From the NCBI GenBank assembly GCA_002492525.1, contig DKZA01000013.1, positions 25,001 through 44,164 on the forward strand: a stretch of DNA of 19,164 nucleotides, read 5' to 3'. The DNA is from Lachnospiraceae bacterium UBA7086 (lineage in GTDB: Bacteria > Bacillota > Clostridia > Lachnospirales > Lachnospiraceae). Shown piece by piece: positions 1 to 5,948 of this stretch. The position numbers and the translations under genes are program-made. Under the pieces are notes generated by a model. That model saw only the letters and a program-made list of their open reading frames with translations. It made no database searches and was not told the origin of the DNA. The first letter of the stretch is position 1; each line of letters opens with the position of its first letter.

Positions 1-20
1 AATTCCACCGGCAGCATGGT

Positions 21-61
21 AAAAATGTGAAGATCTGAATTCCATCCTGACAGCAGATCTT
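21..61 (-). terminator. Possible terminator of the transposase gene
   Basis: Read on the minus strand just past the transposase stop, AAGATCTG and CAGATCTT (plus-strand 30-37 and 54-61) form a perfect 8-bp stem, followed 4 nt later by five T. The stem is AT-rich and the T run short, so termination would be weak; it may also be part of the IS end. Confidence 0.4.
42..56. repeat. Inner inverted repeat of the IS, left copy
   Basis: CCATCCTGACAGCAG here matches the reverse complement of 1401-1415 at 14 of 15 positions, including 12 contiguous bases (TCCTGACAGCAG). The two copies flank the transposase gene, as expected of IS terminal or subterminal repeats. Confidence 0.55.
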
Positions 62-70
62 GTAAGATTG

Positions 71-1384
71 TTAACGGTTATATTTGATCAGCTTAGGCGT
101 CAGGTTGACTTCATCAGGATCGACCGGTCTAAGCTGAAGTGCTTTCAGGACATCTTCACCGTATACTTCCAGTGGGGCAGCATAGGGTGTCTTTCCCGAA
201 AGGCTTTCCCGGGGAGTGGAATTGATATGGTTTACGATCAGGTTCGCATCCCACTGTGTAAGGAATTCAAAACTTGTGCCTTTAGGCAGTACCATGCGGA
301 GCATGGTATGGGCATTTTCAACGCCGCCCTTCTGACCGCTGCGCATGGGGTCACAATAATAGATGTTAGTCCTTTCTATGCCGTTTATGCCTGCCTCCAG
401 AGCATCAGGGTCACCAAACTCAGAGCCCCTGTCCGTCAGGAGGGTATGAAAAAGGCACAGGAAATCATAAGTGCCCAGCTTCTTTTCCAGACGGTCGAAT
501 ACGGCACGGACAGCGCCCTTTGTACAGCGGTTCATCAGGAAAGCAAGAAAGAGTTTTTCCCGTTTTAAAAAGAAAGTCAGGAGTACCTTTTTTGACTCAT
601 TTGAGGAGTGAACGGTATCCATCTCCGTCCAATGGTCAGAGGAAAGCGCCTGAAAGTCAGTATACATCCTTCCCTGAAAGACGGTACGGTCTTTGATCTG
701 TGTGTTATGGCACTTACGAGGTTTGAATCTCACCTTGCGTTTTAGGTCGATATTCCTTGCGGTAAAGAGCCCCACATCCAGATAGGTATAAAGAGTCCTG
801 ACGGACATATCCAGTTCGGGGTGGTTTGCGATGATCTGGTAAGGGGACTGACCCTGGGAGAGCAGCGGGGAGATGACCATATCCTTCTGCCTCAGTTCAT
901 GCTTTGTCATACTGATGCCGGAACGGGAACTGGTAAGAAGTTCCCTGTACTTCCTGTCGGCAAACTTTGCATCGTAACAGTATTTATGGGCGATGGTACA
1001 GTGGTTTATGGCGATGGTGCATCCGTTGCAGACATAAGGAGCCTTATCGAGGCGACCGCAGCGTTCCCTTACAAAGTCAGGGCAGGTCTGGTTACAGGTA
1101 GGACAGGAAGCGCACTTCACATCGCAGAGGATGATCTTACGGCATACATTGGTCTTCCTGCAGCGGTAGCGGTGGATACAGAAGTTGTGGGCGTTATAGA
1201 AAGTGCCTTTATGGTACCAGTCACTGAGCCGGTGAGCCCTGACCTCTTTGGAGATGGTGGTAGGGTCTTTGCACAGGTACTTAGCGATCTCTTTGAAAGA
1301 GAGGCCTTGGTTTAAGGAACGTTCAATATATCTGCGGTCATCAAGGGTAAGGTGTTTCTGGTTGCCTGGTATGTATCTGCTCAT
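71..1384 (-). CDS. IS30-family DDE transposase
   Basis: Transposase of 437 residues that would cut and join the ends of its own IS element. An N-terminal helix-turn-helix (about residues 26-46, with SFKEIAKYL and PTTISKEV) is the IS30-type resolvase-like DNA-binding region. The rve-type catalytic core carries the DDE residues: D256 in TEMDTV, D318 in LLTDRGSEF and E356 in GGVENAH, and continues to the conserved NHINSTPR and LSGKTP motifs. Between HTH and core lies a cysteine-rich stretch (thirteen Cys between residues 69 and 136) that probably binds zinc; short classical IS30 transposases lack it. I chose the ATG at 1384 rather than an ATG 48 bases upstream because AAGGAGG sits 6 nt ahead of it. 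The frame is intact with all catalytic residues, so the element may be active. Family assignment is firm; activity is inference. Confidence 0.93.
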   Translation of the reverse strand: MSRYIPGNQKHLTLDDRRYIERSLNQGLSFKEIAKYLCKDPTTISKEVRAHRLSDWYHKGTFYNAHNFCIHRYRCRKTNVCRKIILCDVKCASCPTCNQTCPDFVRERCGRLDKAPYVCNGCTIAINHCTIAHKYCYDAKFADRKYRELLTSSRSGISMTKHELRQKDMVISPLLSQGQSPYQIIANHPELDMSVRTLYTYLDVGLFTARNIDLKRKVRFKPRKCHNTQIKDRTVFQGRMYTDFQALSSDHWTEMDTVHSSNESKKVLLTFFLKREKLFLAFLMNRCTKGAVRAVFDRLEKKLGTYDFLCLFHTLLTDRGSEFGDPDALEAGINGIERTNIYYCDPMRSGQKGGVENAHTMLRMVLPKGTSFEFLTQWDANLIVNHINSTPRESLSGKTPYAAPLEVYGEDVLKALQLRPVDPDEVNLTPKLIKYNR

Positions 1385-1400
1385 GGGGAACCTCCTTCTA

Positions 1401-1415
1401 CTGCTGTCAGGAGGG
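1401..1415. repeat. Inner inverted repeat of the IS, right copy
   Basis: CTGCTGTCAGGAGGG is the partner of the repeat at 42-56 (one mismatch). It lies between the transposase promoter and its ribosome binding site, so transposase bound here could also repress its own gene; that role is inference. Confidence 0.55.
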
Positions 1416-1422
1416 CATGGAG

Positions 1423-1451
1423 AGTATAACACTGATATGTGAAAGAGTAAA
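1423..1451 (-). promoter_or_regulatory. Promoter of the transposase gene
   Basis: On the minus strand TTTACT (plus-strand 1446-1451) and TATACT (1423-1428) are separated by 17 bp, and TGT directly before the -10 makes an extended -10. The predicted transcript starts about 30 nt before the transposase ATG. Confidence 0.55.
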
Positions 1452-1469
1452 TGCCACTTATGTAGAGGT

Positions 1470-1501
1470 AAATTCCACCGTATGGCAAGGGAGTGGAATT
1501 T
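1470..1501. repeat. Hairpin at the right IS boundary
   Basis: AAATTCCAC (1470-1478) and GTGGAATTT (1493-1501) are a perfect 9-bp inverted repeat with a 14-nt loop, followed by the palindrome TAAAATTTTA and a T-rich run. It could be an IS end, or a terminator that keeps transcription from crossing the boundary. AATTCCACCG at 1471-1480 also repeats positions 1-10 exactly in direct orientation. Confidence 0.45.
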
Positions 1502-1531
1502 AAAATTTTATTTTTCCGTTGGAGAAAATGT

Positions 1532-1642
1532 AATAATCTATGCTTGTAGATTCCAAGTGAATATGGTATGCTTATTTCACTTGGAACCTCTACAAAATTA
1601 TTCTAATGTCCGTTAAGGACATCTTAAAGAGCGTTTCGCTCT
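1532..1642. other. Cluster of three hairpins upstream of the Rpn gene
   Basis: This covers the gene-free stretch between the IS and the Rpn gene. The first hairpin is large: AATAAT (1532-1537), TTGTAGA (1544-1550) and TTCCAAGTGAA (1551-1561) pair with TTCACTTGGAA (1576-1586), TCTACAA (1589-1595) and ATTATT (1597-1602), with only small internal loops. Next come ATGTCC/GGACAT (1606-1622) and AGAGCG/CGCTCT (1628-1642). I see no open reading frame with a plausible start in the stretch. It could be a structured leader of the Rpn mRNA, a small RNA, or a relic of a palindromic mobile element; the sequence alone does not choose. Confidence 0.5.
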
Positions 1643-1750
1643 GTGATTCCGAGAAAGCAACAGACAATAAGAATGGAGATATATTACAGCAGGTCTGTTT
1701 TATGTATGAATCTGCATGGAATATTTCCGGCGAAAAGAAGGGAGCAGATT

Positions 1751-2662
1751 ATGCAGACAAAAGAAAATAGCGAAAAAACAGGGTGGGATCATGAATTTCC
1801 CAAAGGAACAATTAAGTACAGGATGACCAATGATTTTATGTTTAAAAAGATTTTTCAGCAAAACAAAAGAGCATTAAAAGGATTATTATGTGCCTTGCTG
1901 GATATGAAACTGGAAGAAATCAGGACAGTCAAGGTGCTGAATCCGATCGAGGAAGGGGATGTGGTAAATGATAAAGCAGTGATATTAGATCTGCTCCTAG
2001 AGCTGAATGATAATAGAATCATTGATATTGAGATGCAGGTAGAGGATGAAGGAAATTGGGAGGAAAGATCCCTGGTTTACTTAAGCAGGGAGTTTGATCA
2101 ATTGCATAAAGGTGAAATTTATGAAAATGTAAAGAAAACTATCCACATAGGAATTTTGGATTTTACACCCAAAGGATTTCCGGAAAAACTATATATGGAT
2201 TATTACTTTTATCATTATAATACCGGACATAAGTATAGTGACAAAATGTCAATTCGTGTGTTACAATTAAACCAGCTTGGAAAGAAAGAAGACGAGGAAA
2301 AAATGCCCGATTTATATCATTGGGCGCAGTTGTTTAAAGCAACAAGTTGGGAGGAGATGAGGATGTTGGCGAAGGAAAATGAGGAAATCAAGGAATGTGT
2401 GGTAACATTAAAAGAACTGTCGGTGGATGAAAGAGCGCGTATGCAGTATGAAGCGCGATTAGATTATCAGCGCAGACTGAAAGGTGCGGAATTCCATGGG
2501 ATGGAAAAAGGAATAGAAAAAGGAATAGAAAAAAATCTGGTGTACACTGTCGATAATGCTATGCGCAATTTAAACCTCACATTGGAACAGGCCTGTACTG
2601 CGCTCGGTGTGACTTTAGAGGCCTATCAGACAGCAAAAGAAAATCAGGAAATACTTGCATAA
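1751..2662 (+). CDS. Rpn-family recombination-promoting nuclease / PD-(D/E)XK transposase-like protein
   Basis: Protein of 303 residues of the Rpn/PDDEXK_2 family, known from E. coli RpnA-E as DNA endonucleases that promote RecA-independent recombination. Near the N-terminus is the family motif MTNDFMFKKIF (residues 25-35). The catalytic core is visible as D80 in VILDLLLEL followed by IIDIEMQV, giving the D...ExQ arrangement (E94, Q96) of this branch of PD-(D/E)XK enzymes. The C-terminus holds the repeated Gly-hinge MEKGIEKGIEKN (251-262) and a short helical tail, as in relatives. I took the ATG at 1751 because GAAGGGAG precedes it by 7 nt and homology begins shortly after; an in-frame ATG at 1643 would add 36 unlike residues. 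The last codons overlap the promoter block of the sortase. No terminator follows. It sits beside an IS and is typical of mobile genomic debris that often remains intact. Confidence 0.88.
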   Translation: MQTKENSEKTGWDHEFPKGTIKYRMTNDFMFKKIFQQNKRALKGLLCALLDMKLEEIRTVKVLNPIEEGDVVNDKAVILDLLLELNDNRIIDIEMQVEDEGNWEERSLVYLSREFDQLHKGEIYENVKKTIHIGILDFTPKGFPEKLYMDYYFYHYNTGHKYSDKMSIRVLQLNQLGKKEDEEKMPDLYHWAQLFKATSWEEMRMLAKENEEIKECVVTLKELSVDERARMQYEARLDYQRRLKGAEFHGMEKGIEKGIEKNLVYTVDNAMRNLNLTLEQACTALGVTLEAYQTAKENQEILA

Positions 2663-2682
2663 ATTTCTGATTATAGTAAAAT
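2653..2682 (+). promoter_or_regulatory. Promoter-like block upstream of the sortase gene
   Basis: TTGCAT (2655-2660) and TAAAAT (2677-2682) are 16 bp apart. The surrounding 30 bases match the block at 5778-5807 before the first LRR gene at 24 positions: ACTTGCATAAATT on the left and ATAGTAAAAT on the right are identical and only six of the seven middle bases differ. The block overlaps the stop codon of the Rpn gene. The -10 fits the housekeeping consensus, the -35 only partly, so an activator or alternative sigma factor is possible. Confidence 0.55.
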
Positions 2683-2683
2683 A

Positions 2684-2696
2684 ATGCTGTATCATT
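2684..2696 (+). repeat. 13-nt motif ATGYTGTATCATT, first copy
   Basis: ATGCTGTATCATT recurs as ATGTTGTATCATT at 5684-5696, so both intergenic regions that carry the shared promoter block also carry this motif. Here it follows the -10 directly, in the probable 5' untranslated region of the sortase mRNA. Function unknown. Confidence 0.35.
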
Positions 2697-2755
2697 TATA
2701 GGAAATCGAATGGGATACTGAGATTTCATAAATATAGATAAAGGAGCGACTCCGG

Positions 2756-3961
2756 ATGACCGGATTTGAAGTGGCAGGTAGAAAATTCCGGACAGAGGCA
2801 GACTATAAGGCGGCTCTGCGGGATAAAGCCAAGATAGATGAAATTAGAAAACAGGTTAATATGGAACAGCCGGGAGAAGTGATTACACTCTATTATGAGA
2901 TGCAGACAGGCAGCTTCCGGTTTGAAACTGCTGTGGGCAATGATTTTGACGACGAGATTTTTGAACTGGCACAGGAGTTTAAACGCCAGGGATATGACCA
3001 GAACAGTAGAATAGATTTGCGCAAAAAAGGCAGAGGCGGGGCGAGAAACACTTCTAAAGGCCGGCAGAAGAAAGCGGCGGCATCTCATAATCAAAAGAAT
3101 AGCGAAGCGGAAGCTGCGCTAGATAATTATGATAAGGAGATGCAGAAGGAAATCCTTTCAGAACTTAAGAAGCGGGAAAGACGCCGTAAAATCATTGTTG
3201 CGTTCTGCGGAGTTACCGCAATTTTTTGTTTTGCCTATTTTGGAATTTATTCCTATTTTGCGGAAAGAACAGAGATGGATTATGAAAGCCTGGCACAGTT
3301 GAAGGGCTCCCCGAATCTGGCGGCCTATATGCAGTCAAAGGCACCGACAATTCACCGGACACAGGAAGATGAGGTGGAGTTGACAGTTTTAGAGGAGTAT
3401 CAGACACTTTATAATAAGAATAAGAAACTGATCGGCTGGATTAAGATTGACGATACGAAGATTGATTATCCGGTCATGCAGACGGCCAACAACGAGTATT
3501 ATATGGACCATAATTTCAACCAGGAATATGACAGAAACGGCAGCCTGTTCTTAGACAAAGATTGTGATATCGTACACAGAAATACCAATCTGATTATTTA
3601 TGGACATCATATGAAGTCAGGCAAGATGTTTGGTGGCCTCAATAAGTACAGCAGTGAAGAGTACTGTAAGGCACATCCGAATATTCAGTTTGATACCATT
3701 TATGAAAAAGGGACCTATGAAGTGATGTATGTATTTCGTTCCCGTATTTATAATGAAGATGAGGTTATCTTTAAGTATTATCAGTTCCTGGATGCGGCTT
3801 CTGAGCAGGAATTTAATTCTAATATGCAGGAGATGGCGGCGTTGGCGCTCTATGATACGGGCGTAACGGCGAGTTATGGAGATCAGCTTTTAACCTTATC
3901 TACCTGTGACTATTCGGAGGAAGACGGGCGCTTTGTGGTGGTGGCAAAGAGGGTGATGTGA
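2756..3961 (+). CDS. srtB: Class B sortase with long cytoplasmic N-terminal extension
   Basis: Membrane-bound cysteine transpeptidase that cuts sorting signals of secreted proteins and joins them to the cell wall. The extracellular C-terminal half is class B: H284 in LIIYGHHM, nucleophile C384 in TLSTCDY and R392 in GRFVVVAKR form the active site, preceded by IGWIKIDDTKIDYPVMQ. One transmembrane helix lies at about 145-167, flanked by Lys/Arg, so the first 145 residues are cytoplasmic. That part has a small conserved-looking domain (residues 1-85), a basic Gly/Lys linker (86-112) and a charged helix (115-143); class B sortases are usually near 250 residues with the helix at the very N-terminus. 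AAGGAG sits 9 nt before the ATG. The LRR genes downstream carry fitting sorting signals. The gene ends inside its own terminator and appears to be a single-gene transcript. Confidence 0.93.
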   Translation: MTGFEVAGRKFRTEADYKAALRDKAKIDEIRKQVNMEQPGEVITLYYEMQTGSFRFETAVGNDFDDEIFELAQEFKRQGYDQNSRIDLRKKGRGGARNTSKGRQKKAAASHNQKNSEAEAALDNYDKEMQKEILSELKKRERRRKIIVAFCGVTAIFCFAYFGIYSYFAERTEMDYESLAQLKGSPNLAAYMQSKAPTIHRTQEDEVELTVLEEYQTLYNKNKKLIGWIKIDDTKIDYPVMQTANNEYYMDHNFNQEYDRNGSLFLDKDCDIVHRNTNLIIYGHHMKSGKMFGGLNKYSSEEYCKAHPNIQFDTIYEKGTYEVMYVFRSRIYNEDEVIFKYYQFLDAASEQEFNSNMQEMAALALYDTGVTASYGDQLLTLSTCDYSEEDGRFVVVAKRVM

Positions 3962-3986
3962 TTTGTTCATTCAGCCCTCTTTTTTT
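3948..3986 (+). terminator. Terminator of the sortase gene
   Basis: AGAGGG (3948-3953) pairs with CCCTCT (3975-3980), extended inward by TGA/TCA around one bulged base, followed by seven T. The left arm is inside the last codons of the sortase gene. Confidence 0.75.
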
Positions 3987-4023
3987 GATACTGTGAAAAA
4001 TACGGCAAATGGACTGCTTTTTC

Positions 4024-4052
4024 TGTACAATCCCTTTAAATTATGCTATATT
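4024..4052 (+). promoter_or_regulatory. Promoter of the chemoreceptor-like gene
   Basis: TGTACA (4024-4029) and TATATT (4047-4052) are 17 bp apart, and TGC directly before the -10 gives an extended -10. It differs from the block shared by the sortase and LRR genes. The leader that follows contains an 8-bp imperfect stem, AACTCGCA (4066-4073) with TGTGAGTT (4107-4114), before the ribosome binding site. Confidence 0.55.
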
Positions 4053-4174
4053 AAATATAGTCGTCAACTCGCAAAAATGTCATGAAATATTGGTTAAAAT
4101 CGTAAATGTGAGTTAGTTCGTATAAGATGGCAGGGTAATTTGCAAAAAACAACAGAAAGAAAGAGGGGAATAGT

Positions 4175-5680
4175 GTGAAACACAAAAGAAAGGATCAGTG
4201 GTTAGAACAGCTCGTTAATGAAATAAAGTTACAGGCGCAGAAATCATTTCAGGTTGGTTCATTTGAAAAGATATCCGATACGACAGTTAATGAGAAAGCT
4301 CCCGAATTAATGGAAGCGTTCAATAACTTGTTGAATTGTGCAAATCTTCTGTTGAATCATGCCAGGGAAAATATGACCATGCTGAACCGGATCAATCATT
4401 CCGGTATGTGGTCCATGTATTTTGGAGACGATTCCCAGGTCAATCGTGTCGCGTTCAGTGATGAATTCCGTGAAATTACCGGATATACAGACAGCGGTGA
4501 ATTTAACGACAGTGTTGATGCCTGGACAGCAAAGATATATGAAGGCGATCGGAAAAGAGTATTACAGGAATTTCAGGATACTATCAAAGATTCGACACAG
4601 CAAAAAAAATTTGATACAGAATATCGTTTTCAGACCAAGCATAATGGGCTGCGCTGGATGCGTATGGCTGGAGAAATTGTCTGGAGAGGCAAAAAACCTT
4701 TTGAATTTATTGGTATTATTACGGATATCACTACAGCCCACAATAATGCCAGGGAGTTGGATATTTCCACGAAAAGGCATGATGCGATCGACTCTATCCT
4801 CAATGAAGGTTCCTGGAGCATGAATGTTATTAACGGGGATATTACCAATCCGGAAAATCCTTTCTGGTATTCGGAACAGTTCAGAAAATTATTGGGTTAT
4901 CATAGTGAGCAGGATTTTCCGAATTCCCCGAATTCTTATTCCAACCTTATTCATGAGGAGGAACGAAAAAATATTATGGAACAGATTTTACATTATGTAA
5001 AATCTGGCGTACAAGGTGCCCCTTTGAATCTGGAATTCCGGATTCGGCATGTTGACGGCAGTTACCGCTGGTTTCATATGACGGTAACGGCAGTGTTTGA
5101 TTCTTCCCATAATCCTATTGTGCTGGCGGCTACTGCGTTAGATATCACAGAGCAGAAGCGCAGCCGGGAAATCTTTGAGGCGGATATGGAAGAGAGCATA
5201 CATAGTCTTGCAGCGGGATTGGATAAAATCAGCACTGTTGTTGCGGAGACCACAAGCAATGTACAGGAGCTGAATGAAAAGCAGCATAGTATCATAGATG
5301 CTACCGTCGTTGTTAATGAAAAAGTAAATGAATCCCTGGAGATCATTTCCTTAATTCAGGGAATCGCATCACAGACAAACCTGTTATCTTTAAATGCTGC
5401 CATTGAAGCGGCGCGGGCCGGGGAAGTTGGAAAAGGATTTGCAGTTGTGGCAGACGAGGTAGGAAGTCTGGCGGTTTCCTGTAATGAGACGTCCAAGCAC
5501 ATTTCAGAGAGCTTAAATGAGATGCGGCAGTCTATTGAACAAATTATTTCCAAAATAGAAGGCATGGATAATGCCGTGCAGTCTCAGTCTGGAAATATGG
5601 AAAAAATTAATACCATGACCAATGAATTAAATGATTTATGTGAGCGGGTAAAGGAGATAGCCCGGACAGTATTTGCATAA
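4175..5680 (+). CDS. Soluble methyl-accepting chemotaxis-type receptor with two PAS domains
   Basis: Cytoplasmic chemoreceptor-like protein of 501 residues with no transmembrane segment or HAMP domain. PAS 1 covers about residues 72-190 (FSDEFREITGY, then the PAC-type WMRMAGEIVWRG and FIGIITDIT); PAS 2 covers about 205-328 (YSEQFRKLLGY, YRWFHMTVTAVFD, ALDITEQK). The signalling hairpin runs from about 335 to the end, with the conserved tip IASQTNLLSLNAAIEAARAG and GKGFAVVADEV (397-429). The two coiled-coil arms are each about 12 heptads, which would put it in the shortest receptor class. In this family the tip binds CheA/CheW and the PAS domains sense a ligand, redox state or light; no cofactor can be named here. 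The start is GTG at 4175, with AGAGGGG 6 nt upstream. It has its own promoter and terminator, so it is not co-transcribed with the surface-protein genes. No che or flagellar genes are in the window. Confidence 0.92.
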   Translation: MKHKRKDQWLEQLVNEIKLQAQKSFQVGSFEKISDTTVNEKAPELMEAFNNLLNCANLLLNHARENMTMLNRINHSGMWSMYFGDDSQVNRVAFSDEFREITGYTDSGEFNDSVDAWTAKIYEGDRKRVLQEFQDTIKDSTQQKKFDTEYRFQTKHNGLRWMRMAGEIVWRGKKPFEFIGIITDITTAHNNARELDISTKRHDAIDSILNEGSWSMNVINGDITNPENPFWYSEQFRKLLGYHSEQDFPNSPNSYSNLIHEEERKNIMEQILHYVKSGVQGAPLNLEFRIRHVDGSYRWFHMTVTAVFDSSHNPIVLAATALDITEQKRSREIFEADMEESIHSLAAGLDKISTVVAETTSNVQELNEKQHSIIDATVVVNEKVNESLEIISLIQGIASQTNLLSLNAAIEAARAGEVGKGFAVVADEVGSLAVSCNETSKHISESLNEMRQSIEQIISKIEGMDNAVQSQSGNMEKINTMTNELNDLCERVKEIARTVFA

Positions 5681-5683
5681 TGA

Positions 5684-5696
5684 ATGTTGTATCATT
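5684..5696 (+). repeat. 13-nt motif ATGYTGTATCATT, second copy
   Basis: ATGTTGTATCATT lies just after the chemoreceptor stop codon and before its terminator; it matches 2684-2696 with one transition. It precedes the shared promoter block here by about 80 nt, whereas at the sortase it follows the block. Confidence 0.35.
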
Positions 5697-5699
5697 AGA

Positions 5700-5737
5700 A
5701 CAGGAATCTGTGATCAGACAGACTCCTGTTTTTTTTT
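5700..5737 (+). terminator. Terminator of the chemoreceptor-like gene
   Basis: ACAGGA (5700-5705) pairs with TCCTGT (5724-5729), with an inner CTGT/ACAG stem across a small internal loop, followed by a run of nine T. A strong intrinsic terminator that isolates the LRR operon from upstream transcription. Confidence 0.85.
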
Positions 5738-5777
5738 CTGGGAATGATTAAGAAAAAGTGTGTCAATTTTTAAAATA

Positions 5778-5807
5778 ACTTGCATAAATTCTCAGATATA
5801 GTAAAAT
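5778..5807 (+). promoter_or_regulatory. Promoter-like block upstream of the LRR operon
   Basis: TTGCAT (5780-5785) and TAAAAT (5802-5807), 16 bp apart, inside a 30-base block that matches 2653-2682 at 24 positions with the same spacing. The leader from here to the start codon is about 140 nt and AT-rich; it contains only a 4-bp hairpin (AGCC/GGCT near 5860) and no riboswitch I recognise. Confidence 0.55.
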
Positions 5808-5948
5808 GAAATATATGTAAAGTGGCTGATGTATGCATATGTTTATAAAAGTATGTGTAAAAGCCGAAAAAGGCTAAATAAAAGAGGTAAATCTGTCGAT
5901 ATAAATATGATGGATTATATATTTTTGTCAGAAGGGGACGGAAAGATT

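Larger units (their letters stand above)
1..1501 (-). mobile_element. IS30-family insertion sequence, about 1.5 kb, ends uncertain
   Basis: One complete IS30-type transposase gene with short flanks and no passenger gene. The outer limits are not certain. AATTCCAC at 1-8 is matched in inverted orientation by GTGGAATT at 1493-1500, which would make a 1.5-kb element that begins at or just left of the window edge. A second, better inverted repeat lies inside this (42-56 against 1401-1415, 14 of 15 bases) and hugs the gene at about 15 to 30 nt on either side, suggesting either a 1.37-kb element or subterminal transposase-binding sites. No target duplication can be verified because the left flank is missing. 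Confidence 0.75.

Noticed and set aside
821..1315. Open frame of 164 codons on the plus strand inside the IS
   Set aside because: It is antisense to the catalytic and cysteine-rich parts of the transposase, has no plausible ribosome binding site and no recognisable domain.
5808..5948. Possible riboswitch in the LRR operon leader (AGCC GAAAAA GGCT hairpin)
   Set aside because: Only a 4-bp stem is visible and the other conserved parts of c-di-GMP or similar riboswitches are missing.
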